In this document: piece by piece, positions 1-6,141 of the stretch
Position numbering within the stretch: the stretch's first letter is position 1
How the letters are laid out: each line of letters starts with the position of its first letter
Assembly: GCA_964564225.1 (NCBI GenBank)
Contig: CAZMAF010000059.1
Coordinates: 1 to 9,522, forward strand
Length of the DNA: 9,522 nt
Direction: 5' to 3'
DNA from: RGIG1993 sp964564225
GTDB taxonomy: Bacteria > Bacillota > Clostridia > Oscillospirales > CAG-272
Notes under the pieces: generated by a model
The model's database searches: none
Told to the model about the DNA's origin: nothing
Seen by the model: only the letters and a program-made list of their open reading frames with translations
Program-made: the position numbers and the translations under genes

Positions 1-4
1 TAAT

Positions 5-37
5 AAAAATAAACCTCCTATCCGGAGGTTTATTTTT
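5..37. terminator. Bidirectional intrinsic terminator downstream of spoIIE
   Basis: A perfect 14-bp inverted repeat (5-18 with 24-37) has a 5-base loop. Its GC-rich core is AACCTCC/GGAGGTT. On the plus strand the stem runs into a T-tract (33-39), and on the minus strand it runs into an equally T-rich stretch (ATTTTTATTA). It can therefore end leftward spoIIE transcripts and also rightward transcripts from a convergent gene left of the window. Bases 38-74 between it and the spoIIE stop show nothing else. Confidence 0.9.
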
Positions 38-74
38 TTGTTGATTAACGTGGGATTTATCAATTTTGTATTGA

Positions 75-2420
75 TTATTTTGGCTCGCAGATACGGATGA
101 CAATGATGCTGGCATCGTCGCTTCCGGCAAAGCCGTTAAGAAAAAGCCCGGCAAGTTCGCTTGAGGAGGCGTTTTCGTTGGCGTTCAGCAAAGCCGTAAC
201 CTCCGTTGACTCCATGGTGAGTCCGTCGCTTGATAAGATGAGAACGTCCCCAATGGCAATGGGCAGGCTTTGGGTGGCAGGGGTAAAGTCGCGTGTGATG
301 CCAATAGGCAGAGATCGCAGGTCAACGGTAACGAGATTGCCCTCGTGACAGAGGTAAGACGGCGCGGCGCCGCACTTGGTGAAGATGGCGCGGCAACCGT
401 AGGCGTCCACTTCGAGCAGGTCGCAGGTTGAGTGACATTCCTCGCTTTTCGACCGTAAGAAATTCGAGAGCATTTTTAAAACGACGGTTTGCGGATTGCC
501 TGCCGAGATCATTTTCTCAAGGAACACGGTCGAAATTCTTGCGGTGATTGCCGCCGCCCGTCCGCTTCCCATACCGTCGCAGAGCAGCGCGTAGGGGTTT
601 TGGGCGGCATCATCGAAGATTGCGGTAGCGTCACCCGATACGGTATTTTCCTCTTTGGCGCGCGATGCTGTGGCGATATCGAGGGCAATGCGGGGCAGAG
701 AGGTGACGGTCATTGTCACAAAGTCTCCGCTGAAGTCAAAATGCGGCTCGGAAAATTCAAGTCCCGATGCCTCTGAGAGTGTTTTCGATATTTCCTTACC
801 GCTCAGAGAAAGCGAGGTGACGTCAACGCCTGATGCGAGCAGCGTTTTTTGCCGTTTGCCCCATGCCGAGTAGCCGAGCGCCGCAAATCCTTTTGCGCGC
901 AATGCCTGCATTGCCTTTTTCATAAGCGGCAGGTCGCGTTCAAATTCGTCTTCGCCCTCTCTGGCGGTTTCAGCAAGCAGCTCTGCCATTGCTTCGTAAT
1001 CGAGGGCGAACAGTTCGGTTTTGTCGCGGCGTATGGCGCGCTCGACGAGGTCGGCGGCGGCATTGTTGATGTCGCGCAGTATTTTTTCAAGGTGTCGACA
1101 GCGTTTTCCGAAGGTGTCCGGCAAATCGCCTTTATCCGCCGCCTTGCCCTCCTGTACTTTTTTAAGCATGGCGTTCATGGCTTCGCTTGTTTCGTCGTAG
1201 TCGCGCTGCCAGCAGATGCCGTGCAGGGCGCATTTTTTGCAATAGCGCGAAAAGACTTCGTCGCCCGCCTCGTGAAGTTCGTAGTTGCCGGGACGTCGGC
1301 TTTTTTCGGAAAGCTCCAAAAAGACGTCGGACAGCTCCTCGAAGGCTGTGGCGAGGGCTTCCAAGCGGTTTTGCCGGAATTTCTTTTGTACGCCCTCAAC
1401 GTATTTCATTCCGGGAAGCTCGCCGGGCTCGTCGGCAAAAAAGTGGATCTGCGGAATCAGTCCTGCCTTGGCAAGAGGCAGAAAAATAACGGCGGCGAAA
1501 ATGACGTCGCCCGAAAAGCCAAGGGCGTTCATAGGCCCTTTCAGGTAGAGATTCAACAGAATGGCAAGAATGGCGGAGGAAAGAACCGAGTAGGTCAGGT
1601 TGAAGTTGGCGGCAAGCCCCGTGACGAGTCCCGCAAGGGCGAAAATGGGAGCGTAAATGCCGCCGAGCGCAAGCCCCGATACCAGCCCCATCAGAACGCC
1701 GCGCAGAGCGCCGTTGGTAATGGCGATGGCAAGTGTCAGGAAGAATGCGAGCATTGTACCGAAGGAAAGTCCGAAGATGCCGACGGTATCAAGGGCATAG
1801 ACGAGAAAAAAGACGATGGCAAGCCGTCCGATCTCGCGCCACGCGCCCTCTTTTGCGGGAGAGGTGATGAGAGAAAAGAGCAGGGCGAGGATGGGAGCGG
1901 TGACCGATGAGGCGATGAGGGCGATGATGGATTCCTTGGTAAATCCGACGAGGGCGGCTCTCGCAAAGCCTGCGAGAAAGCCGAGGGCGGCGGAAAGGGC
2001 GCATCTCACGCGCCGTGATTCTTCAAAATATTTCCCTGCGCTCGCGGTGCGCTGAATCAGCACGCGCATCAGGACGCCGAGCGCTGTGACGAAGAGCAGT
2101 ATGAAGGGGGATGTGTGAAAGGGGAGGGCGACGGCAATGCCGACGAGGGCGTAGAGCGCATCCGCTCCCGTGGCGGCGGCGAAAAAGGCATAGCCAAGCG
2201 CATCAATCTCATAGGGTAGCGCAGTCAGCGTGAAAAGCGCGGCAATACCCGATGAAAGCGCGAAAAACAGGAGCTGTTTGCGCCATTTTTTCGATCGGAT
2301 CCGCTCCTCCTCGCCGCTGAGGTCGCGCCCCAAAACGATGCGGCAGAAGTTTTCCGCCTTGTGATAGGTGTTTTTGCAGCCTTCGCCAAAGGTTTTAAAA
2401 AGTTTTCGTTTTTCTTCCAT
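75..2420 (-). CDS. spoIIE: Stage II sporulation protein E (SpoIIE), membrane-anchored PP2C-type serine phosphatase
   Basis: Protein of 781 aa, close to the roughly 830 aa of Bacillus subtilis SpoIIE. By family knowledge it sits at the polar division septum, interacts with FtsZ, and dephosphorylates SpoIIAA-P to release sigma-F in the forespore. Seen here: a basic N-terminal cytoplasmic tail (1-48); about ten hydrophobic segments (about 49-327); a charged, helical linker (about 340-560); and a C-terminal PPM/PP2C phosphatase domain (about 575-781). Metal-binding motifs are SGD (D597), DGMGSGRAA (D615, G616), SSDG (D732) and GSDDAS (D768/D769), so the enzyme should be active. The linker contains C394-x2-C397-x5-C403-W. 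The ATG start has AAAGGA eight bases upstream on the minus strand. The gene is monocistronic, divergent from the Mrp ATPase, and ends at the hairpin at 5-37. No spoIIA genes are in the window. Identification is very secure. Confidence 0.97.
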   Translation of the reverse strand: MEEKRKLFKTFGEGCKNTYHKAENFCRIVLGRDLSGEEERIRSKKWRKQLLFFALSSGIAALFTLTALPYEIDALGYAFFAAATGADALYALVGIAVALPFHTSPFILLFVTALGVLMRVLIQRTASAGKYFEESRRVRCALSAALGFLAGFARAALVGFTKESIIALIASSVTAPILALLFSLITSPAKEGAWREIGRLAIVFFLVYALDTVGIFGLSFGTMLAFFLTLAIAITNGALRGVLMGLVSGLALGGIYAPIFALAGLVTGLAANFNLTYSVLSSAILAILLNLYLKGPMNALGFSGDVIFAAVIFLPLAKAGLIPQIHFFADEPGELPGMKYVEGVQKKFRQNRLEALATAFEELSDVFLELSEKSRRPGNYELHEAGDEVFSRYCKKCALHGICWQRDYDETSEAMNAMLKKVQEGKAADKGDLPDTFGKRCRHLEKILRDINNAAADLVERAIRRDKTELFALDYEAMAELLAETAREGEDEFERDLPLMKKAMQALRAKGFAALGYSAWGKRQKTLLASGVDVTSLSLSGKEISKTLSEASGLEFSEPHFDFSGDFVTMTVTSLPRIALDIATASRAKEENTVSGDATAIFDDAAQNPYALLCDGMGSGRAAAITARISTVFLEKMISAGNPQTVVLKMLSNFLRSKSEECHSTCDLLEVDAYGCRAIFTKCGAAPSYLCHEGNLVTVDLRSLPIGITRDFTPATQSLPIAIGDVLILSSDGLTMESTEVTALLNANENASSSELAGLFLNGFAGSDDASIIVIRICEPK

Positions 2421-2452
2421 TTTTGAGTCCTTTCTCAGCTTAAGTCATTGGA

Positions 2453-2485
2453 ATTATAGCAGGTAAAAGCGGAAAATTCTGTCAT
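2453..2485 (-). promoter_or_regulatory. spoIIE promoter, sigma-A type with a 21-bp spacer
   Basis: On the minus strand a perfect extended -10 (TGCTATAAT; hexamer at 2453-2458) lies 32 bp upstream of the spoIIE ATG. The best -35 match is ATGACA (2480-2485), 5 of 6 to TTGACA but 21 bp from the -10. A 17-bp spacer would give only CAGAAT. A spacer of about 21 bp is known for the Spo0A-activated spoIIE and spoIIG promoters of B. subtilis. TATGACA at the -35 matches the inverted 0A box TTCGACA at 5 of 7 positions. The -10 is secure; Spo0A control is inference. Confidence 0.65.
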
Positions 2486-2542
2486 AATCGGTAGCTTTGC
2501 GGCATAGAAATGGTATTTTGTAAAACTTTTTTGAAAATGCTC

Positions 2543-2570
2543 TTGCAATCTTTTGGAATTGTGATATACT
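2543..2570 (+). promoter_or_regulatory. Promoter of the Mrp/NBP35 ATPase gene
   Basis: TTGCAA (2543-2548), a 16-bp spacer and TATACT (2565-2570), with TG one base upstream of the -10 making an extended -10 (TGATATACT). Transcription would start near 2577. That lies at the upstream in-frame GTG (2578), so translation is expected from the later GTG at 2611. Confidence 0.8.
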
Positions 2571-2610
2571 AATAAGCGTGGAATTTATTTATGAAAGGCA
2601 GGTTTTTACC

Positions 2611-3465
2611 GTGGAAGATAAAAATACAACGTCGACAGGTTGCACGCACGATTGCTCGTCCTGCTCGGCAAATTGTCCTTCTAAAGAGAAAAAGAGTCTT
2701 CTGGAGGCGGCAAACCCTCTCAGCGACGTAAAGAAAATGATTGCCGTTGTCAGCGGTAAGGGCGGTGTCGGCAAGTCGCTTGTGACTTCGATGCTTGCCG
2801 TCAATTCCCAGCGCAAGAATTATCAGACGGCGATTCTTGACGCCGATATTACCGGACCTTCGATTCCGAAGATTTTTGCCGTTAAGGGTGAGGTGAGCGG
2901 TTCGGAATACGGTATGTATCCGCTCGAAACCAAGACGGGCATCCGCGTGATGTCAGTGAATCTCCTGCTTGACGACGAAACCAAGCCTGTCGTATGGCGC
3001 GGTCCTGTGATTGCGGGTACGGTCAAGCAGTTCTGGACCGACGTTTGTTGGGGCGAGGTCGATTATATGTACGTCGATATGCCTCCCGGAACGGGCGACG
3101 TACCGTTGACGGTATTTCAGTCGCTCCCCATTGACGGTATCGTAATCGTGACCTCTCCGCAGGATCTTGTTTCGATGATCGTCGAAAAGGCGGTTATGAT
3201 GGCGAAGCTGATGAACGTGCCGATCCTCGGTATCGTTGAGAATTACAGTTATTTTGAATGTGAAGACTGCGGTAAGCGTCATTATATTTACGGCGAGAGC
3301 CATATCGACGAGGTTGCTGCAAAGCACGGTATCAAAGTGCTTGCGAAAATTCCGATTGACCGTAAGCTTGCCGCTCTTTGTGACAAGGGTATGCTTGAGC
3401 TGATGGAAAATGACTATCTCGACGAGGCTTTCCGTGAAATTCAGAAGGCGACCGATACGGAATAA
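2611..3465 (+). CDS. Mrp/NBP35 (ApbC) family Fe-S cluster carrier P-loop ATPase
   Basis: Protein of 284 aa. The family binds and transfers [4Fe-4S] clusters to apo-proteins in the cytosol, using ATP. Seen here: an N-terminal cysteine cluster C11-x3-C15-x2-C18-x3-C22; a deviant Walker A SGKGGVGKS (48-56) with signature lysine K50 and K55; switch I DADITGPS (77-84); switch II/Walker B YVDMPPGTGD (154-163); and the conserved C217-x2-C220 that carries the bridging cluster at the dimer interface. The start is placed at GTG 2611, preceded by AAAGGCAGG (2594-2602). An in-frame GTG at 2578 would fall at the predicted transcription start and has no leader. The gene is a single transcription unit with its own promoter and terminator. 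It lies beside Fe-S-rich hydrogenase-type genes, so a role in maturing them is plausible but not shown. No MIP18-like N-terminal domain is present. Confidence 0.95.
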   Translation: MEDKNTTSTGCTHDCSSCSANCPSKEKKSLLEAANPLSDVKKMIAVVSGKGGVGKSLVTSMLAVNSQRKNYQTAILDADITGPSIPKIFAVKGEVSGSEYGMYPLETKTGIRVMSVNLLLDDETKPVVWRGPVIAGTVKQFWTDVCWGEVDYMYVDMPPGTGDVPLTVFQSLPIDGIVIVTSPQDLVSMIVEKAVMMAKLMNVPILGIVENYSYFECEDCGKRHYIYGESHIDEVAAKHGIKVLAKIPIDRKLAALCDKGMLELMENDYLDEAFREIQKATDTE

Positions 3466-3468
3466 CCC

Positions 3469-3502
3469 AAAAGACCGAAAGGATTTCCTTTCGGCCTTTT
3501 TT
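3469..3502 (+). terminator. Intrinsic terminator after the Mrp/NBP35 gene
   Basis: Core stem CCGAAAGG (3475-3482) pairs with CCTTTCGG (3487-3494) around an ATTT loop. It extends after one mismatch through AAAAG/CTTTT and is followed by a run of six Ts (3497-3502). It begins four bases after the stop codon. Confidence 0.92.
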
Positions 3503-3553
3503 GTGAAGTGAATTTTATTTTTGATAAAAATTGAAAAGATTGCACAAACGGTA

Positions 3554-3582
3554 TAGACAAATCTGACTTGATATTGTATAAT
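3554..3582 (+). promoter_or_regulatory. Promoter of the DRTGG/GHKL/HydS-like/PHP operon
   Basis: TAGACA (3554-3559, 5 of 6 to TTGACA), a 17-bp spacer and a perfect TATAAT (3577-3582). Transcription should start near 3589, giving a leader of about 37 bases before the ATG at 3626. The preceding terminator at 3469-3502 makes this the start of a new unit. Confidence 0.82.
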
Positions 3583-3625
3583 AATGATAGTGTAGTTTAT
3601 GTTTTTGAAGAGAAAGGATCAAATT

Positions 3626-3982
3626 ATGAAAATCAGCGAAATTGCAACTCTTTTGAATGCCCGCGTGCTTTGCGGCGAGGACGGTCTTGACCGCGAGGTA
3701 AAGTCCGCTTGCGGCTGCGATATGATGTCCGACGTGCTTGCTTTTGTTAAGGAGCAGGCGGTGCTTATCACCGGTCTTTGCAATCCTCAGGTTGTGCGCA
3801 CCGCTCAGATGATGGATATGGCTTGCATCGTCTTTGTAAGAGGTAAAACGCCCCCTGCTGACGTGATTGCGCTTGCCGAAAAAGCAGACATCGTGGTGCT
3901 GGCATCGAGCGAAAGAATGTACGTTGCTTGCGGCAAGCTTTACGAAAACGGACTTTCGGGAGGTAGCATTGTTCATGGCTGA
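3626..3982 (+). CDS. Small DRTGG-domain protein (first of two in the operon)
   Basis: Protein of 118 aa, resembling the stand-alone DRTGG domain that also occurs in phosphotransacetylase and CBS-domain proteins. The domain's biochemical role is not firmly known. Seen here: DREV (22-25) at the position of the domain's name motif, then SACGCDMMSDVLAF (28-40), a hydrophobic core (VLITG, CIVFV, DIVVLAS) alternating with helices, and a C-terminal VACGKLYENGL segment (100-110). Cysteines at 29, 31, 52, 67 and 102 have no regular ferredoxin spacing. No membrane segment or signal peptide. The start at ATG 3626 has GAAAGGA (3612-3618) seven bases upstream; an in-frame ATG at 3599 lacks a ribosome site. 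The stop overlaps the next gene by eight bases, so translation is probably coupled. Similar small proteins are commonly found near [FeFe]-hydrogenase genes in Clostridia; a signalling role is inference. Confidence 0.85.
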   Translation: MKISEIATLLNARVLCGEDGLDREVKSACGCDMMSDVLAFVKEQAVLITGLCNPQVVRTAQMMDMACIVFVRGKTPPADVIALAEKADIVVLASSERMYVACGKLYENGLSGGSIVHG

Positions 3983-4397
3983 TTCGGTTAGACTTGAATA
4001 TGAGATTGACGGTGATAACTTCACCTCGGCGGGCGAGGCGTCGGTCAGAGTAAAAAAGAGCCTTCGTCAGATGGGGTTTGACCCCGAAATCATCCGCAAG
4101 GTATCGGTGGCGATGTACGAGGGCGAGATCAATATGGTCATTCACGCGCAGGGCGGTAAGGCGACCGTTGACGTTTTTGACGATCGCATCGTGATCGTGC
4201 TTGCCGACCGCGGTCCCGGTATTCCCGATATTGAGCTTGCGATGCAGGCGGGCTACTCCACTGCTCCCGATAACATCCGCTCGCTCGGTTTTGGCGCGGG
4301 TATGGGTCTTCCCAATATGAAAAAATACACCGACGACATGAAAATTGAATCCGAAATCGGTGTTGGTACGACGATTACGATGGTAGTTAACGTCTGA
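3975..4397 (+). CDS. RsbW/SpoIIAB/RsbT-like GHKL ATPase (anti-sigma regulatory factor family)
   Basis: Protein of 140 aa consisting of one GHKL (HATPase_c) fold, the size of RsbW, RsbT or SpoIIAB serine kinases. These phosphorylate STAS-domain antagonists or bind sigma factors. Seen here: N-box YEGEINMVIHA (48-58) with E49 and N53; G1 box ADRGPGIPD (77-85) with D78; G2 box GFGAGMGLPNMKK (105-117); and a terminal strand GTTITMVV. All ATP-binding elements look intact. The start at ATG 3975 follows GGGAGGT (3958-3964). Starting upstream at 3867 would add 36 residues inside the DRTGG gene in another frame and without a ribosome site. It overlaps the preceding gene by eight bases and lies 32 bases before the HydS-like gene. 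No STAS protein or sigma factor is in the window, so its partner is unknown. An operon partner may be its target (inference). Confidence 0.88.
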   Translation: MADSVRLEYEIDGDNFTSAGEASVRVKKSLRQMGFDPEIIRKVSVAMYEGEINMVIHAQGGKATVDVFDDRIVIVLADRGPGIPDIELAMQAGYSTAPDNIRSLGFGAGMGLPNMKKYTDDMKIESEIGVGTTITMVVNV

Positions 4398-4418
4398 TTT
4401 TGAGCTTGACAAGAAAAG

Positions 4419-4432
4419 AAGGTGAGAAAGTG
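4419..4432 (+). promoter_or_regulatory. Ribosome binding site and GTG start of the HydS-like gene
   Basis: AAGGTGA (4419-4425) lies immediately before GTG at 4430-4432. The in-frame TTG at 4400 has only coding sequence of the previous gene upstream and no Shine-Dalgarno match. The GTG is therefore the preferred start, shortening the protein by ten residues. Confidence 0.75.
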
Positions 4433-5803
4433 CCACCAAAAGAAACTATAATAGCGGGCGGACTTGAAAGTGCGCCGATTACTCAGAGGGATGAGATCCT
4501 GACGCATTCGGTTATGCTTGACGTTGCCAAGTGCAAGGGTTGTACGACCTGTATCAAGCACTGTCCGACTGAGGCGATCCGTGTGAAGCATTCGCGCGCC
4601 GTCATCGAAAACGCGCGTTGCATCGACTGCGGCGAGTGTATTCGCGTTTGTCAGTCGAAGGCGAAAAAGGCGCTTTGCGATAAATTTGAGGATTTTGCCG
4701 ATTATAAATATAAAATTGCGCTTCCCGCGCCTGCTTTGTACGGGCAGTTTGAGGAAGCGGCAGATCTTGATATTCTGCTGTCCGCGCTGGCGGAATGCGG
4801 CTTCGACGACGTATTCGAGGTATCGCGCGCCGCCGAGATCGTGTCGGAATATACGAGAAAGTATATGGAGCGTAACGATGACAGGGAAAAGCCGTTTATT
4901 TCGTCTGCGTGTCCCGTTATCGTGCGTCTTATCAGCATCCGTTATCCGTTGCTTGTGGAAAACGTGATGCCCGTTATGGCGCCCATCGAGGTTGCGGCGC
5001 GTATCGCGAGAAAGGAAGCACTTGCGGCGCATCCCGAGCTTTCGGATAACGATATTGCCGTCTTGTTCATCTCTCCCTGTCCTGCCAAGGTGAGCTACGT
5101 CAAAAATCCTATCGGTATCGAAAAGAGCGCCGTGAACGGCGTTCTGTCGATCGGTGAATTTTATTTCAAGATGCTTTCTGCGATGAAGAGGATCGACGAG
5201 CCGAAAATTCAGGCGAAGTCGGGTATTATCGGAATCAGCTGGGCAGGCGCGGGCGGCGAAGCATCGGCGCTCTTTAACGAAAAGTACCTTGCTGCGGACG
5301 GCATTGAAAACGTCATTAAGGTGCTTGACGAGATCGACAACGGCAATATCCGAAACATTGATTTCGTGGAGCTGAACGCCTGCAACGGCGGTTGCGTAGG
5401 GGGCGTTCTGAACATCGAAAATCCTTACATAGCTAAGGCACGTCTTCAAACGATGCGACGGTACTTGCCGGTGTCCTTGAACCGTGTCGGTGACTGCCGT
5501 CTTGAAAGTTACGAATGGCAATCCCCGCTTGAAGCGAACAACGTGTCAACGCTTGATGCCGACCGTCACGAGGCGATGCGCAAGATGCGCGAGATCGTGT
5601 CGATTACCGAGGGGTTACCCGGTATTGATTGCGGCTCTTGCGGCGCGCCGAGCTGTCGAGCTTTTGCCGAAGACATCGTGCGCGGCAGAGCAACCCCTGA
5701 GGACTGTGTGTTCTTAATGCGCGATAAGCTGTTAAAGCTCGTAGGCGAAGGACGCGCCGACTGTAAAAGCTGTCCGAACGTAACGCAGAAGAAATCCGAA
5801 TAA
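4430..5803 (+). CDS. HydS-like putative sensory [FeFe]-hydrogenase (Fer4, H-cluster and FeS domains, no PAS)
   Basis: Protein of 457 aa. Domains in order: two [4Fe-4S] ferredoxin motifs (C35, C38, C41, C45 and C64, C67, C70, C74); an iron-only hydrogenase large-subunit domain (about 95-355); and a C-terminal FeS (PF04060-like) motif C401-x2-C404-x4-C409-x16-C426, followed by C445-x2-C448. All four cysteines that hold the H-cluster are present: L1 SSACP (C161), L2 SPCPAK (C217, with K220) and L3 NACNGGCVGG (C318, C322). The proton-transfer cysteine before C161 is alanine (A160), and the L2 motif begins SPC instead of MPC. Catalytic HydA enzymes have TSCCP and MPC. These changes are known in putative sensory hydrogenases (groups C and D). 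No PAS domain is seen, which fits the group D type better. The protein is cytosolic with no signal peptide. Likely role: sensing H2 or redox state, with the adjacent GHKL protein as output (inference). Confidence 0.88.
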   Translation: MPPKETIIAGGLESAPITQRDEILTHSVMLDVAKCKGCTTCIKHCPTEAIRVKHSRAVIENARCIDCGECIRVCQSKAKKALCDKFEDFADYKYKIALPAPALYGQFEEAADLDILLSALAECGFDDVFEVSRAAEIVSEYTRKYMERNDDREKPFISSACPVIVRLISIRYPLLVENVMPVMAPIEVAARIARKEALAAHPELSDNDIAVLFISPCPAKVSYVKNPIGIEKSAVNGVLSIGEFYFKMLSAMKRIDEPKIQAKSGIIGISWAGAGGEASALFNEKYLAADGIENVIKVLDEIDNGNIRNIDFVELNACNGGCVGGVLNIENPYIAKARLQTMRRYLPVSLNRVGDCRLESYEWQSPLEANNVSTLDADRHEAMRKMREIVSITEGLPGIDCGSCGAPSCRAFAEDIVRGRATPEDCVFLMRDKLLKLVGEGRADCKSCPNVTQKKSE

Positions 5804-5814
5804 GGAGTATCCAT

Positions 5815-6141
5815 ATGAATGTATATAAGCTTGCAGAAGCGCTTTCTCTCACACCCCTTGCAACGCCCGAAGTTGATCGCGAGGTTACGGGCTGCTATAC
5901 CGGCGATCTTCTGAGCTGGGTGATGGGGCGCGCAACTGCCGACTGTGCGTGGGTGACGATCATGACAAACGTCAACACCGTAGCGGTGGCGACACTTGTC
6001 GATGCTTCGATGGTGATTATTGCTGAAAATGCCGAGATCACACCCGACGTGATTGAAAAGGCAAACGAAAAAGGCGTCAATCTTTATACATCCGCAAAGG
6101 ATGCCTATTCGCTTTGTGTCGAGCTTTCAAAATACTTATGA
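5815..6141 (+). CDS. Small DRTGG-domain protein (second of two in the operon)
   Basis: Protein of 108 aa, related to the protein at 3626-3982. Both carry DREV near residue 21, followed by a C-x2-D-x2-S-x-V pattern. Here the segment is DREVTGCYTGDLLSWVMGRA (21-40). It continues with a hydrophobic core (WVTIMTNVNTVAVATLVDASMVIIAE) and a C-terminal helix ending in a short SKYL tail. No catalytic motif or membrane segment is visible. The start at ATG 5815 has AAGGAG (5802-5807) seven bases upstream, and the gap to the HydS-like gene is 11 bases. Its stop overlaps the PHP gene start in an ATGA tetranucleotide, a sign of coupled translation. The function of stand-alone DRTGG proteins is not established; ligand binding in hydrogenase regulation is a guess from context. 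Confidence 0.87.
   Translation: MNVYKLAEALSLTPLATPEVDREVTGCYTGDLLSWVMGRATADCAWVTIMTNVNTVAVATLVDASMVIIAENAEITPDVIEKANEKGVNLYTSAKDAYSLCVELSKYL

Noticed and set aside
849..1910. A 353-codon open frame on the plus strand, antisense to spoIIE
   Set aside because: It lies wholly within the well-supported spoIIE gene on the other strand, has no Shine-Dalgarno site or recognisable domain, and its composition is that expected of a shadow frame in GC-rich coding sequence.
2578..2610. Upstream GTG start for the Mrp/NBP35 gene
   Set aside because: It falls at the predicted transcription start with no ribosome site; GTG 2611 has a suitable Shine-Dalgarno.
2420..2611. A Rex site or riboswitch between spoIIE and the Mrp gene
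   Set aside because: The AT-rich stretch around 2515-2540 has TTGT- and GAAAA-like pieces but no palindrome at Rex spacing, and I see no structured leader.
3867..3974. 36-residue N-terminal extension of the RsbW-like protein
   Set aside because: It would overlap the DRTGG gene by over 100 bases and lacks a ribosome site; the ATG at 3975 has one and the family length fits.
4253..5521. A 422-codon open frame on the minus strand over the HydS-like gene
   Set aside because: The plus-strand protein has unmistakable Fe-S motifs across the same bases. The minus-strand product is low in recognisable motifs and rich in Arg/His, typical of an antisense shadow.
4430..5803. Catalytic HydA hydrogenase
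   Set aside because: Proton-transfer cysteine replaced by alanine and the L2 motif altered, with a regulatory-type gene neighbourhood; a sensory HydS-like call fits better.
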